Below, piece by piece: positions 28,634-38,460 of a stretch of 64,000 nt of DNA; positions within the stretch are counted from its first letter, which is position 1, and each line of letters starts with the position of its first letter. This stretch comes from Lentibacillus halodurans. Its GTDB lineage: Bacteria > Bacillota > Bacilli > Bacillales > Amphibacillaceae. The notes beneath the pieces were generated by a model. It was not told the DNA's origin and ran no database searches. It was given only the letters and a program-made list of their open reading frames with translations. The translations under genes were made by a program, and so were the position numbers. The stretch lies in NCBI RefSeq assembly GCF_900112045.1, contig NZ_FOJW01000002.1:193962-257961 (forward strand), in the 5' to 3' direction.

Positions 28634-30404
28634 TAACAGGCTGAACTACTCTGATTTACTAACACCTCCTTCCGGGTATGATGTCGAATTTGCGTTGGGA
28701 ACAACATATTCCCTGGATTTGGAAGCTTTAGTCGGTGTTCCTTTATCATTGGGTTTATCGGAAGAGATGGATCAAACGATAATGAATGATCCGATTTATG
28801 TATTAGAGGGATTACGCAAAAGTGCGAATAAGTTTGCGATTTTTTGTGAAGGTGGGCAAATTAAGATTCCAAGAGAAAATAATTCAATATTTGCACTGAT
28901 GGAAAACAGTGTATTTGAGGTGTCTCTGGATAATGATAAATCATTTCATCCGAAATTATGGCTCATTAAATATCGGAATGAAGAGCAAGAGGAATTATAC
29001 AGATTTCTTGTTCTAACACGTAACATGACCTTTGACCGAAGCTGGGATATTGCAATCGCCCTTGAAGGTCAAAAAGTATCCGAGCAGACAGAGAAAAACC
29101 GTCCATTAGCTGATTTACTGCAGTTTCTTACCGATTTTTCAACAAAAGAGGAAAAGACTGAGCAGATTAATAACTTAATTTCAGATTTGCGTTATGTACA
29201 GTTTGATCCTCTTCAAAAACAGGTTACCGATTTTGAATTTTGTCCAATTGGAATTAATGGGTATGAGAAAGAGTCAGCAGGCGTATTTGATAGTTTTCAT
29301 AAACTGATTGTCATATCGCCTTTTATCAGTGATTCGACCATTAAGGAACTTTATGAGAAAACATTGACCGGATCAAAATACAATACGCCTGAAAGAGTCT
29401 TGATTACAAGAAAGACGGAATTACATAAGCTGTCACCTAAATTGATGGCTGGATTCAAGATTTATACGTTAAAGGATTCTGTAGTTGACGGGGAAAGTGC
29501 GATTAGCGGGGAAAATGAATCGGATGAAGTAGCCCAGCTTCAGGATATTCATGCCAAATTGTACGCTAAATCGAAATATAATCATCATTTAATCTTTATT
29601 GGTTCAGCGAATTGCTCCCAAAATGCGTTTTACGGAAATGTTGAGTTTTTATTGAAGTTAAACTATCGAAAACGTGGCTTTCAGATTATGCATTTGTTGG
29701 ATGATTTATTCGGTGAGGATGATGATAACCCATTTGAACGAATAGAAGAGATTCCAGAGCAAAAAGCAGAAGAATCTGATGTGGTTGAGCAACTTCAGAA
29801 AGGGATTAAGTTGCTTTGCAGATCTCAGTTGAATGCAGCAGTAATACAGAAAAACGATGCGTATTCCGTTGAAATTACTTTTGCTGATTTTCACGGGAAT
29901 GAAGATATCGCATTTACGATTGGACCATTGCTCAGTACAGCAACTGAAGTACTCCAAGAAACAACATTGATTAAAGGATTGAGCATTCTTGAAATTGGAC
30001 ACTTTTATAAAATTAAAGCAGAGAAAAATAGTGAATCAATTGAGCGCGTTATTAAAATTGACACAACCGGTGTGCCTGATGAACGCGAGCATGAAATCTT
30101 CCGTTCAATCATTAAAGATTCGCATACATTTTTAAAATATATTGCGTTTTTACTGGCGGATGATTTTCTGATGGCTGCACTGGAAAATAAGGATAAGCAG
30201 AATTCTGGATTTGGTTCATGGAATTTGCTGGAAGGAGATCACCCGGTTATCTATGAAAATATGTTAAAGACGACGGCACATTCATCGGAAAAGCTGGAGG
30301 ATATTGAAAACATGATCCGCATGATTGGGGATGATTCGATTGTTCCTCGTGAATTTAATCAGTTATATCAGACATTTATTCAAGCAGCAAAGAAGGTGAA
30401 ATAA
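28617..30404 (+). CDS. PLD-superfamily protein with two HKD-type motifs
   Basis: 595 residues. Two phospholipase D half-sites are visible: HPK (111-113) with LTRNM downstream, and HAK (312-314) with GSANCS (329-334). The H-x-K...(S/T)-x-N spacing is that of PLD-fold nucleases such as DrmC or DpdK-type proteins rather than lipases. The C-terminal 230 residues are of unknown fold. GGAGG lies six bases before the ATG, inside the preceding gene. The stop TAA shares its last base with the ATG of the helicase gene. Likely role: a nuclease or nucleic-acid-processing component of a helicase-driven system (inference). Confidence 0.75.
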   Translation: MLKPDDNRLNYSDLLTPPSGYDVEFALGTTYSLDLEALVGVPLSLGLSEEMDQTIMNDPIYVLEGLRKSANKFAIFCEGGQIKIPRENNSIFALMENSVFEVSLDNDKSFHPKLWLIKYRNEEQEELYRFLVLTRNMTFDRSWDIAIALEGQKVSEQTEKNRPLADLLQFLTDFSTKEEKTEQINNLISDLRYVQFDPLQKQVTDFEFCPIGINGYEKESAGVFDSFHKLIVISPFISDSTIKELYEKTLTGSKYNTPERVLITRKTELHKLSPKLMAGFKIYTLKDSVVDGESAISGENESDEVAQLQDIHAKLYAKSKYNHHLIFIGSANCSQNAFYGNVEFLLKLNYRKRGFQIMHLLDDLFGEDDDNPFERIEEIPEQKAEESDVVEQLQKGIKLLCRSQLNAAVIQKNDAYSVEITFADFHGNEDIAFTIGPLLSTATEVLQETTLIKGLSILEIGHFYKIKAEKNSESIERVIKIDTTGVPDEREHEIFRSIIKDSHTFLKYIAFLLADDFLMAALENKDKQNSGFGSWNLLEGDHPVIYENMLKTTAHSSEKLEDIENMIRMIGDDSIVPREFNQLYQTFIQAAKKVK

Positions 30405-33400
30405 TGATTGATTTACCGAATAAGGAAAAGGAAATACTGTCTGGTTTGAAGGATTTTCAAAAAGCAACAGTCGAACGCGTGCATCAGCTATTTACAACCG
30501 AGTATTCCAGGGTGCTTGTTGCAGATGAGGTTGGCCTTGGAAAGACAATGGTGGCACGTGGCGTAATCGCAAAAACCGCCCGTTACCATCGAGATCAGAA
30601 TGATAACTTGTTTAAAGTGGTCTACGTATGCTCCAATCAGAATATTGCTTCCCAAAACCTTAATAAGTTAAGAATTGACCATCGGATTACATTGGACGGG
30701 CTTTCGGATACACGCTTGTCTATGCAGCATCTTAAAATTTTTGAGGATGAATTTAGGCAGGAAATACAAGAAAATTATATTCAGCTTATCCCCTTAACAC
30801 CTTCCACTTCATTTAAAATGACACAGGGGTGTGGCAGTGTCAGGGAAAGGGCATTGATTTTTGCAATATTGAAACGTCATGAATTTTTTGAGCCTTACCT
30901 AAACGAATTTGAAATTATGATGATTGATTCTGCTTACAAAAGCTGGACGCCTTGGAAGGATGAGTATGATAATAGGGTCGAAACATGTGATAAAAATGCA
31001 GACGGAGAATACCTGAAAACGATGCATTTGAAAATAGATCAATTTTTTCATGAAAATCCGGGGTTTCAAAATGAATTTATGGATGTCTGTACGATATTTA
31101 AAGAACAGGGTGATCCAGGAAAGCGGGTAGAAGGTCAAACGCAAGTCATTCAAAAGCTAAGAAAAATGATGGCGGAAGCAAGTGTTGACTTAATCGATGC
31201 AGACCTTGTGATTATGGATGAATTTCAGCGTTTTCCGGAACTGATTAACGCTGAACGCGAAAGTGAAACGGCGATGCTTGCAAGCAAGTTTTTTAATAAT
31301 CCTAAGACAGATAATTCACAGGTGAAAATACTGCTGTTGTCTGCTACTCCATACAAACCTTATTCAACTTTGGAGGAAATATCAGAATCAGGCAGTGATG
31401 AGCACTATAAAGAGTTCATGCAGGTTACGGACTTTTTATTTGAAAAACATCCAGAACATAAGCAAGAATTCAAACGTATATGGGACGATTTTTCCACTTC
31501 TTTAAGTGAGGCGACGCAAGATTTTGCGATGATTTTAGCAAAAAAACAGGCTGCGGAAGACAGTCTTTATAAAGGAATTGCCAGAACAGAACGTATTTTG
31601 GAAGAGGATACTTCAGGTTTCAATGATGCAACGGTTGATAAAGTACCATTGCAAATTACGGAAGATGATGTTGCTTCCTATATAGAAATGGATAGACTAT
31701 TGCAGGAAGTTGGATTAAAGGACAGGGTTCCGGTCGAATATGTAAAATCTGCACCATTCCTAATGTCGTTTATGGATCATTACAAACTAAAGGAAAAGAT
31801 AACGCATGAAATAAAAAGAAATCCTGTCAATGCAAGGTTTAAAAATCCGCTTTTATGGGTGGATAGAAAAGTGATTGCCAGATATGGAAGGTTACGGGAA
31901 ACGAACGCGAGACTGACAAAGTTGAAGGAAGTTGCACTATCTGACGGTGCCGATCGGCTAATGTGGATTCCCCCGTCCCTTCCATATTATGAATTCGGCG
32001 GGTGTTACGCAGGGATGAACTCCTTTTCTAAAGTACTTGTTTTTTCCGGCTGGGAAATGGTTCCACGCTCTATCGCAACACTTCTATCTTATGAAGCAGA
32101 GCGGAAAACGGTAGGAGAGTTAGTGCGGAGAACGCCGAAGAAAAGAAGGTCAAAGGCGTATAAATATTTTGCTGAGCAACGATTTCCCCGCCCAAGATTA
32201 ACGTTTACAATAAGGGACACCGCACCCGCCAACATGAATCATCTAACACTTTTATATCCATCAGTCACACTTGCGAAGCTCTTTGATCCAATCGATGTAT
32301 TGAACCGGGGACTAACATTTGAAGGGATAAAAGGGGAAATTAAAGAAAAGCTTGCCAAATTATTGGCTGGACTTGCCTATGAATCAAATACAGATGAAAC
32401 AAGGCGCGACGAACGATGGTATTATATGGCCCCACTGCTATTTGATTTAGAAGAGACAATTATTTCGAACTGGTTTAAACAAGACGCTCTTCTATCAGCA
32501 GATGGTGAAGAGGAGCAGAAAAAAGGGGAGGACCTTGCAGGAATCGCCAAGCATTTTGAAGTGCTTCGAGAAGTATTTCATGAGGACTCGTTACCGGTTC
32601 TAGGCGGACAGCCGGATGATTTGCTGGATGTATTAACGACAATGGTATTAGGTTCTCCTGCGGTTTGTGCATTACGTTTAATGAAGGATGCCGATCGTGA
32701 CATTATTCCTCACGTCATTCAACTTGGAAAAACGATGATTGATCGTTTCAATTTACAGGAAATGACTTCTATTGTCGAGTTACAATATGCGAAAGGTGCT
32801 CATTGGAAAGGTGTTCTTAAATATTGTGTGGATGGAAACTTGCAAGCAATGCTTGATGAGTACGCCCATATGCTGCTAGAAGAGGGTGGGCTGAATAGAA
32901 TGGAACCGCAAAAGCGGAATAAGCGCCTTATGGATGTCATGATGACCGCATTAAAATCCCATTCAGCAAGTTTAAATGTCGACACGTATCAATCATTTCA
33001 AAAACGTGTTTCAAGTGATAGATCGGATAAGAGGGATACTTCCATTAAAATGAGAACTAATTTTGCGGTTGGATTTTATGATAAACGGAATGCTGATAAG
33101 TCTATGGACCGAAAAGATAATGTCAGGTTAGCCTTTAATTCACCATTTCGTCCATTTGTGCTGGCGACAACCTCCATTGGTCAGGAGGGGCTTGATTTTC
33201 ATTACTACTGCCGGAAAATTATGCACTGGAATCTTCCTGCCAATCCAATTGACCTGGAGCAGCGGGATGGTAGAATTAATCGCTATAAATGTCACGCCAT
33301 CAGACAAAACATTGCAAATCGTTATGGAGGTATTTCTTTTGATACAGATGTTTGGAATGAAATGTTTAGCCGAGCAAATGAGATGGAAAGAGACGATAAC

Positions 33401-33673
33401 ACGTCGGAACTCGTTCCATTTTGGTCATTGCCGGAAGAAAAGGGAAAAGGTATTGAACGAATTTTTCCAGTATATCCACTTAGCCGGGATGGTGCGAAGT
33501 ACAACCGACTGATGAAGATTTTGGCGCTTTATCGTTTAAGTCTTGGTCAAGCACGCCAGGAAGATTTACTTGAACATTTATTGCGTAATGGTGTAAAGGA
33601 AGATCAACTGAATGAATTATTTATGAATCTGAGTCCGTTTGTGAAGGAGAAATCAACAGAAAATATTTATTAG
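30404..33673 (+). CDS. Large SF2 (SNF2/DEAD-like) helicase
   Basis: 1,089 residues. Motif I DEVGLGKT (41-48), motif II DEFQ (272-275), motif III LLLSATPYKP (SAT at 313-315), motif V TTSIGQEGLDF and motif VI QRDGRINRYK (953-962) define an SF2 ATPase of the kind common in defence and modification-dependent systems. An insertion of several hundred residues separates the two RecA lobes. It directly follows the PLD-type gene with a one-base overlap, completing the three-gene operon. The protein should translocate on or remodel DNA. Comparable helicase plus PLD pairings occur in DISARM and Dpd systems, but this gene set is neither as I know them. Confidence 0.85.
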   Translation: MIDLPNKEKEILSGLKDFQKATVERVHQLFTTEYSRVLVADEVGLGKTMVARGVIAKTARYHRDQNDNLFKVVYVCSNQNIASQNLNKLRIDHRITLDGLSDTRLSMQHLKIFEDEFRQEIQENYIQLIPLTPSTSFKMTQGCGSVRERALIFAILKRHEFFEPYLNEFEIMMIDSAYKSWTPWKDEYDNRVETCDKNADGEYLKTMHLKIDQFFHENPGFQNEFMDVCTIFKEQGDPGKRVEGQTQVIQKLRKMMAEASVDLIDADLVIMDEFQRFPELINAERESETAMLASKFFNNPKTDNSQVKILLLSATPYKPYSTLEEISESGSDEHYKEFMQVTDFLFEKHPEHKQEFKRIWDDFSTSLSEATQDFAMILAKKQAAEDSLYKGIARTERILEEDTSGFNDATVDKVPLQITEDDVASYIEMDRLLQEVGLKDRVPVEYVKSAPFLMSFMDHYKLKEKITHEIKRNPVNARFKNPLLWVDRKVIARYGRLRETNARLTKLKEVALSDGADRLMWIPPSLPYYEFGGCYAGMNSFSKVLVFSGWEMVPRSIATLLSYEAERKTVGELVRRTPKKRRSKAYKYFAEQRFPRPRLTFTIRDTAPANMNHLTLLYPSVTLAKLFDPIDVLNRGLTFEGIKGEIKEKLAKLLAGLAYESNTDETRRDERWYYMAPLLFDLEETIISNWFKQDALLSADGEEEQKKGEDLAGIAKHFEVLREVFHEDSLPVLGGQPDDLLDVLTTMVLGSPAVCALRLMKDADRDIIPHVIQLGKTMIDRFNLQEMTSIVELQYAKGAHWKGVLKYCVDGNLQAMLDEYAHMLLEEGGLNRMEPQKRNKRLMDVMMTALKSHSASLNVDTYQSFQKRVSSDRSDKRDTSIKMRTNFAVGFYDKRNADKSMDRKDNVRLAFNSPFRPFVLATTSIGQEGLDFHYYCRKIMHWNLPANPIDLEQRDGRINRYKCHAIRQNIANRYGGISFDTDVWNEMFSRANEMERDDNTSELVPFWSLPEEKGKGIERIFPVYPLSRDGAKYNRLMKILALYRLSLGQARQEDLLEHLLRNGVKEDQLNELFMNLSPFVKEKSTENIY

Positions 33674-33728
33674 ATAATTAGTGAGTCAAAAAAGGACTTT
33701 GATAAGTGAATATGAATAATGCAGGCCA

Positions 33729-33754
33729 TTCGGGAAAATACCGGGTGGCTTACA
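33729..33754 (+). terminator. Weak stem-loop after the helicase operon
   Basis: GCCATTCGG can pair with CCGGGTGGC (nine pairs, two G-T wobbles) around GAAAATA, about 55 bases past the helicase stop. The following TTACATT is a poor U tract, so termination efficiency is uncertain. Confidence 0.35.
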
Positions 33755-33947
33755 TTATGGCGTATGGTGGCTCGATTCATTAGGTGGATGAATTCTTGCA
33801 GTATTAAATTAGAATGCAGGATTAAATGACAGGTGCTTAAAAATCTTCTATTACAAACTCCAGGAAAAACCTCTACCCTCTATGATAGAATATAATAATG
33901 TGTGTGAAAATATGCACACTAACTATCAACTTAGGAGTGGAACAACG

Positions 33948-35141
33948 TTGGACAAACAAGACATCGCAAATATCCGGAAACAATTCAAAGTGGATAATGA
34001 TTTGTTGAAAATACATGACATTTTTAATGTGTACATCATGAAGGAATCGAGTGATATTTACCATCATCAGAGTATGCCGTTTGAAATGCTGGAAGAGGAA
34101 CAGAAAGAGCTGTTCATGGACAATTTTAAAAAAGTATTATCCGGCCAATTGGATGAAAAGTTATTTGAATTGAAGTTTCAGCGTGATGTGGAAAACAACA
34201 GTCAGCTCATTCTTCACCAGGGCATCTTAAGTAATGATACAGAAGAGTGGAAAGAGCTTATGCTTCAACTCGTCGAGAAAATGCTGAAGGATAAACAATA
34301 CGACATGGATATTGTCGTAACCTTTATTCGGGGAGAATATATGAAACCGATGAAGAACATGAGTGAAGAGATAGAAGAAAATGAACGGGATACTGTTTAT
34401 GCTCATCCTTTTATTTTATGCAGTATGAATAAAACGCAGGATCCGAAAAAAGAATTACTGTTTGACTATGTTGAAAAGGCGTTTAAATATAATATTGTCG
34501 TCGATCCAATTATCAATCTGAAAGCGCCCATATCAGGATTTCTTTTTCCAACAATCACGGATAATGCAGCGGATGTCAACCATGTACTTTATACGGCAGG
34601 GAAAAAGAATAAACCAAATTACCATTTTATCGAAGAAGTATTAAATGCGGAAGAAATCATGACCGCTGCACAGGATAAATTGGTTTTTGAGGAAATTGTG
34701 AAAAATGTTGCTGGTGATCAAACAATCAATACCTCCACACTGTCCAATGTTTATGATGAAATTCATCGGGTCGTGGAAGAAAATGAAGAGGAAGATAGAC
34801 CAAAATTAGACTACAAAGATATCGAACAAGTTTTAACAAGCAGCGGAATAGAAGATGTTAATTCTGAAAAGGTTGAGTCTGCCTTTAAAACGGTGGTTGA
34901 TGATGAACGTTATGAGTTCAAAGCCAACAACATTGTACCGAAGTATCATTCAAAGTCTATTAAAATAGAGACGAAAATAGCGAATATCGCCATCAGTCCA
35001 CAAGACTTAAGATATGTCCGCCAAGTTCATTTCGGCGGAAAACGTTACTTAATGATGGAAGTGGAAGAAAATACAGTGATTGAAGGATTTGAAATGATTC
35101 CGGAAGCTTTAGTTCAAAAAGCGCCAGAGAATGGACAATGA
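33948..35141 (+). CDS. DUF4317-like protein
   Basis: 397 residues starting at TTG, selected because AGGAGTGG sits seven bases upstream and the family begins with a KxDIxNIRKQFK-like segment; the longer frame from 33882 runs through a likely TATAAT -10 element. Visible features are VVTFIRGEYMKP and the domain around VVDPIINLKAPISGFLFPTI. No signal peptide or membrane helix. DUF4317 proteins are widespread in Firmicutes with no known function. The next cistron begins on the last base of its stop codon but is interrupted by nonsense codons. Confidence 0.65.
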   Translation: MDKQDIANIRKQFKVDNDLLKIHDIFNVYIMKESSDIYHHQSMPFEMLEEEQKELFMDNFKKVLSGQLDEKLFELKFQRDVENNSQLILHQGILSNDTEEWKELMLQLVEKMLKDKQYDMDIVVTFIRGEYMKPMKNMSEEIEENERDTVYAHPFILCSMNKTQDPKKELLFDYVEKAFKYNIVVDPIINLKAPISGFLFPTITDNAADVNHVLYTAGKKNKPNYHFIEEVLNAEEIMTAAQDKLVFEEIVKNVAGDQTINTSTLSNVYDEIHRVVEENEEEDRPKLDYKDIEQVLTSSGIEDVNSEKVESAFKTVVDDERYEFKANNIVPKYHSKSIKIETKIANIAISPQDLRYVRQVHFGGKRYLMMEVEENTVIEGFEMIPEALVQKAPENGQ

Positions 35142-35434
35142 TGAACAAAAGTAAACTGCCATTTCCAACTAGATCCACTGCCTATTATTTTATAATTACC
35201 GACACGTTAACTGAACTGGCGCGGCATTAACAGGTGTATGACGAATCAACAATTTTAATTGGTCTTTTGTCTGATGGGCGGTTTCATCATAATCTACAGC
35301 GTTTAATCCCAAAGAAAGCAGCAGTTATGGATCTCGAATAAAATGATCCAAGAGAATGGTATGAGTCAACATTCATGTTGTTACGATTTGATGTTGAAGT
35401 AAGGGAACACGCAGCAACTCAACGCCTGTTTTGA
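35141..35434 (+). pseudogene. Downstream cistron with two in-frame stops
   Basis: An ATG overlapping the stop of the DUF4317-like gene opens MNKSKLPFPTRSTAYYFIIT then DTLTELARH, stop TAA, QVYDESTILIGLLSDGRFHH then NLQRLIPKKAAVMDLE, stop TAA, NDPREWYESTFMLLRFDVEV then REHAATQRLF and a final TGA. All three blocks are in one frame and coding-like, giving about 98 codons if the two nonsense codons were sense. I do not recognise the product. Most likely a recently inactivated second gene of the same operon. Confidence 0.5.
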
Positions 35435-35586
35435 CAAGGTAAACTGCAGATTATCAGCGATTGCATCACATGTTGTATTTAACAGATAGAAAGTTGGTAT
35501 TCAAATCATTCAGGTCATTTCCAGCCCTTCAAATGCGTGATATGATAATTTATATAATTCTATTAAATCGTTGGGAGCTGAAAGTT

Positions 35587-36258
35587 GTGGCCATACTAAC
35601 GAATGATTGGGCGCCGATCATGGAAAAAGAGTTTCAAAAAGATTATTATTTAGAGTTGCGTTCGTTTTTGAAGTCGGAATATGGTTCTTCTACCGTCTAT
35701 CCGAACATGTACGATATTTTTAATGCGCTTCATTATACGGATTACCACAATACGAAAGTGGTTATTCTCGGGCAGGACCCGTACCATGGTCCGAACCAGG
35801 CACATGGATTAAGCTTTTCGGTCAAACCGGATGTCAGCATACCACCCTCGTTAAAAAATATTTACAAAGAGGTGTATGATGACCTTGGTATTCCGATCCC
35901 CAATCATGGGTGCCTGACAGACTGGGCAAAACAAGGTGTCCTTATGTTAAATACGGTTTTAACGGTCAGGGCGGGGCAGCCGGCATCCCATAGAGGAAAA
36001 GGTTGGGAACAATTCACCAATGAGGTGATCCAGCAGGTCAATGCTAAAAAAGAACCCGTTGTCTTTATCCTTTGGGGCCGGCATGCCCAAGCAAAAAAAG
36101 ATTTGATAACTGCTCCGGATCATCTCATCATTAAATCACCACATCCAAGTCCGTTTTCTGCCCATAAAGGGTTTTTTGGCAGCCGGCCGTTTTCACGCGC
36201 CAACGAATTTTTGGAATCTTCCGGGCGTACGCCAATTGACTGGCAGGTGCGAATGTGA
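35587..36258 (+). CDS. ung: Uracil-DNA glycosylase (family 1)
   Basis: 223 residues, the usual length. Ung removes uracil from DNA to start base-excision repair. The water-activating motif [13 protein letters not shown], the [11 protein letters not shown] segment and the DNA-intercalation loop [18 protein letters not shown] are all present. The GTG at 35587 is chosen because GGGAG lies nine bases upstream and it yields the standard N-terminal length; the frame is open back to 35461 without a better signal. A terminator shared with the convergent amidase gene follows. Confidence 0.95.
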   Translation: MAILTNDWAPIMEKEFQKDYYLELRSFLKSEYGSSTVYPNMYDIFNALHYTDYHNTKVVILGQDPYHGPNQAHGLSFSVKPDVSIPPSLKNIYKEVYDDLGIPIPNHGCLTDWAKQGVLMLNTVLTVRAGQPASHRGKGWEQFTNEVIQQVNAKKEPVVFILWGRHAQAKKDLITAPDHLIIKSPHPSPFSAHKGFFGSRPFSRANEFLESSGRTPIDWQVRM

Positions 36259-36282
36259 TAGATGATGAGCAGAACAACATTT

Positions 36283-36324
36283 CTAAAAAATAGCATTAAC
36301 CCGGAGAAATCCCGGGTTTAGCTA
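36283..36324 (-). terminator. Terminator between ung and the amidase gene
   Basis: AACCCGG and CCGGGTT form the core of an extended imperfect stem whose outer arms are TAGC/GCTA. On the minus strand a run of six T follows (complement of 36285-36290). The stem includes the amidase stop codon. On the plus strand no T tract follows, so ung termination is less certain. Confidence 0.6.
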
Positions 36325-37118
36325 TCCTCACTAATAATATAAGCATCTTCAACGCCGGCATTCTGGACTTCCTGCAGGCGTGTTTCTGCATTCTCACGGT
36401 TCAAAAATGCTCCGGCCTGTACACGATACCATTGTTCTCCGGAAATAGTGACCGTCAAAATAAAGGATTCAATTCCATTTGACTGCAAGTGATCAACACG
36501 ATTTTCTGCATTTTCTCTTGACTGAAACGAACCTGCTATGATTTTATACAGTGTTCCGTTGTCTTCTTTCTCCTGCAAATTAAATGCCATGGCCACCCCA
36601 TTCACATGTCCACGTGCAACACTTTGACGCCATGAAGGATCACTCATTAAAGCTGCATCATGTGCATTATCGATAAACCCATTTTCTGTTAAGAGGGCCG
36701 ACATTGTTGTTTCCCGCAGTACGTGGAAATTTGCCTTTTTTTTGCCGCGGTTTCTGAGTTGATTCACTTTTGTAATCTCTTCGTGCATTGTATCGCGATA
36801 AGCAGCTGTGGTGGAAGAGTCGGACAAACTGCTGTGGATATAGTCCTCGTAACCTTGGGCAGATCCATTAAACGCATTGCAATGAATGGACAAGTAATAG
36901 TCAGCTCCCCAGGAATTTGCCTCATTTGTACGCTGCGTTAAATTTTTCGTGCTGTCATCTGTGCGGCTCATGCGTACATCAGCATCACTGTATTCACTGG
37001 TTAAAATTTTACGAATCTGCAGTGCAATATCCAGATTGATATCTTTTTCATTCATTCCATTTCCCTGCGCTCCTGGATCTGACCCGCCATGTCCCGGATC
37101 TAAATAAAGTTTCATCAA
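36318..37118 (-). CDS. N-acetylmuramoyl-L-alanine amidase with SPOR domain (CwlC-like)
   Basis: 266 residues. The N-terminal amidase_3 domain has the zinc ligands in LDPGHGGSDPGA, the downstream SIHCNAF, and the catalytic glutamate in LLTENGFIDN. Two SPOR-type half-repeats close the protein (LYKIIAGSFQSRENAENRVD and WYRVQAGAFLNRENAETRLQ), which bind denuded glycan. There is no signal peptide, as in B. subtilis CwlC, which is made in the mother cell and released by lysis. The likely role is mother-cell wall hydrolysis at the end of sporulation. It is transcribed convergently to ung. Confidence 0.85.
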   Translation of the reverse strand: MMKLYLDPGHGGSDPGAQGNGMNEKDINLDIALQIRKILTSEYSDADVRMSRTDDSTKNLTQRTNEANSWGADYYLSIHCNAFNGSAQGYEDYIHSSLSDSSTTAAYRDTMHEEITKVNQLRNRGKKKANFHVLRETTMSALLTENGFIDNAHDAALMSDPSWRQSVARGHVNGVAMAFNLQEKEDNGTLYKIIAGSFQSRENAENRVDHLQSNGIESFILTVTISGEQWYRVQAGAFLNRENAETRLQEVQNAGVEDAYIISEDS

Positions 37119-37699
37119 AATGCTCCCTTCATATTAATAGTCTTGCAATATATTGTATTGAAAGGAAGCGAATCGCAATTGGACAAATTGGTCAGTTTTA
37201 ACCAAATTGAGAAAAGTGACGGAGGATGAACGTAGGTGTTATAGCTTTTCATGGAGGGGGATATGGTTAGCGATGAGTTGATTTTTGGTGGATGCCACTT
37301 TTACCTGTCCGGATGCGATTGTAGTCGTGATACTTCCTATAACTACAATCGAAAGTTTTGGGGAAAAGGGGGCATGCTTCTTGGAAAATTTCTTGATAAG
37401 GATAAAAGTTTATCATAAGGCAGGCGGATAAGACGATGGAGCCAGTATTTCATTTAGGGGATTAATGGATAATCATTTAATTTCTGATATTTGTAAATAC
37501 TAGAGCGGCCATTAAAATGATATTATAAACATATAGATGATAAGGGGTTCAATATAATGAAAAATATCATTCCCTGGAAGAGTTATACGAGACATCGGAA
37601 AAGTTGAATAAAATTAATTCTGTGTCTATGGTTTCCGTTCTAGGTAGCCGAAGCTATCATAAACTAGGAATATATTTTAAATAATAAGGAGGGATCAAT
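37119..37699. other. Intergenic region upstream of lutA
   Basis: About 580 bases. It contains a perfect 10-bp inverted repeat at 37316-37351 (listed separately). An open frame near 37545-37683 could encode YHSLEELYETSEKLNKINSV and on to SYHKLGIYFK; it is coding-like but has no start codon and may be a gene relic. TATTATAA near 37528 is a possible -10 for lutA. No riboswitch was recognised. Confidence 0.35.
37316..37351. repeat. Perfect 10-bp inverted repeat
   Basis: CGATTGTAGT (37316-37325) and ACTACAATCG (37342-37351) are exact reverse complements separated by 16 bases, about 350 bases before lutA. No T tract follows. It may be an operator or a transposon-end relic. Confidence 0.45.
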
Positions 37700-38416
37700 T
37701 TGAGAGTTTCCTTATTCATTACCTGTTTATGCGACATGTTTTCCACAGATGTCGGCAAAAACACGGTGGAAATCCTGGAACGTGTCGGCTGTGTAGTTGA
37801 TTTTCCTGAAGAACAGACGTGCTGCGGTCAGCCCGCATACAACAGCGGATATTCAACAGATGCCAAAGAATCTATGAAACAAATGATGAAAGCGTTTCAG
37901 TTCTCTGATTATGTTGTCGGCCCATCAGGCTCGTGTGTGGGCATGCTGAAGGAATACCCTAAAGTTTTTGAAAATGATTTAGTCTGGCGGGAGGAGGCGA
38001 AACGGCTATCAGACAAATCATACGAAATCACGCAATTTCTCGTTGACGTATTGGGAGTAGTGGATGTCGGTTCCACATTCAAAGGCAGGGTAACCTATCA
38101 CCCTTCCTGTCATATGACAAGGATATTGGGTGTTAAGGATGCACCTATGAAACTACTCAAAAATGTAAAGGGTGTTGATCTGGTTGAACTCCCGGTAAAA
38201 GAAGATTGCTGTGGTTTTGGTGGGACATTTGCTGTCAAAAATTCCGTCATTTCCGGAGAGATGGTAAAAGAGAAGTCAGCCCATGTATCCGAAACGGGTG
38301 CAGAATATGTAGTCAGTGGTGATATGGGCTGTCTGCTTAATATTGGCGGACGCATGACACGGGAAGGAAAGAACGTAAAAGTTGCACATATAACAGAGAT
38401 TCTGAATCATCATTAA
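37700..38416 (+). CDS. lutA: L-lactate utilisation protein LutA
   Basis: 238 residues. LutA is one of three iron-sulphur subunits that oxidise L-lactate to pyruvate in the cytoplasm of Bacillus. The duplicated CCG motifs are present: [12 protein letters not shown] and [13 protein letters not shown], with the companion cysteines CLCDMF, GSCVGM, HPSCHM and [11 protein letters not shown]. The start is TTG with AAGGAGGG seven bases upstream. It is 44 bases before lutB and transcribed with it. No LutR regulator gene is in view. Confidence 0.95.
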   Translation: MRVSLFITCLCDMFSTDVGKNTVEILERVGCVVDFPEEQTCCGQPAYNSGYSTDAKESMKQMMKAFQFSDYVVGPSGSCVGMLKEYPKVFENDLVWREEAKRLSDKSYEITQFLVDVLGVVDVGSTFKGRVTYHPSCHMTRILGVKDAPMKLLKNVKGVDLVELPVKEDCCGFGGTFAVKNSVISGEMVKEKSAHVSETGAEYVVSGDMGCLLNIGGRMTREGKNVKVAHITEILNHH

Positions 38417-38460
38417 AGTGGGCGACGGGTATTACGACAATGAAATGGAGGGGAAAATTG

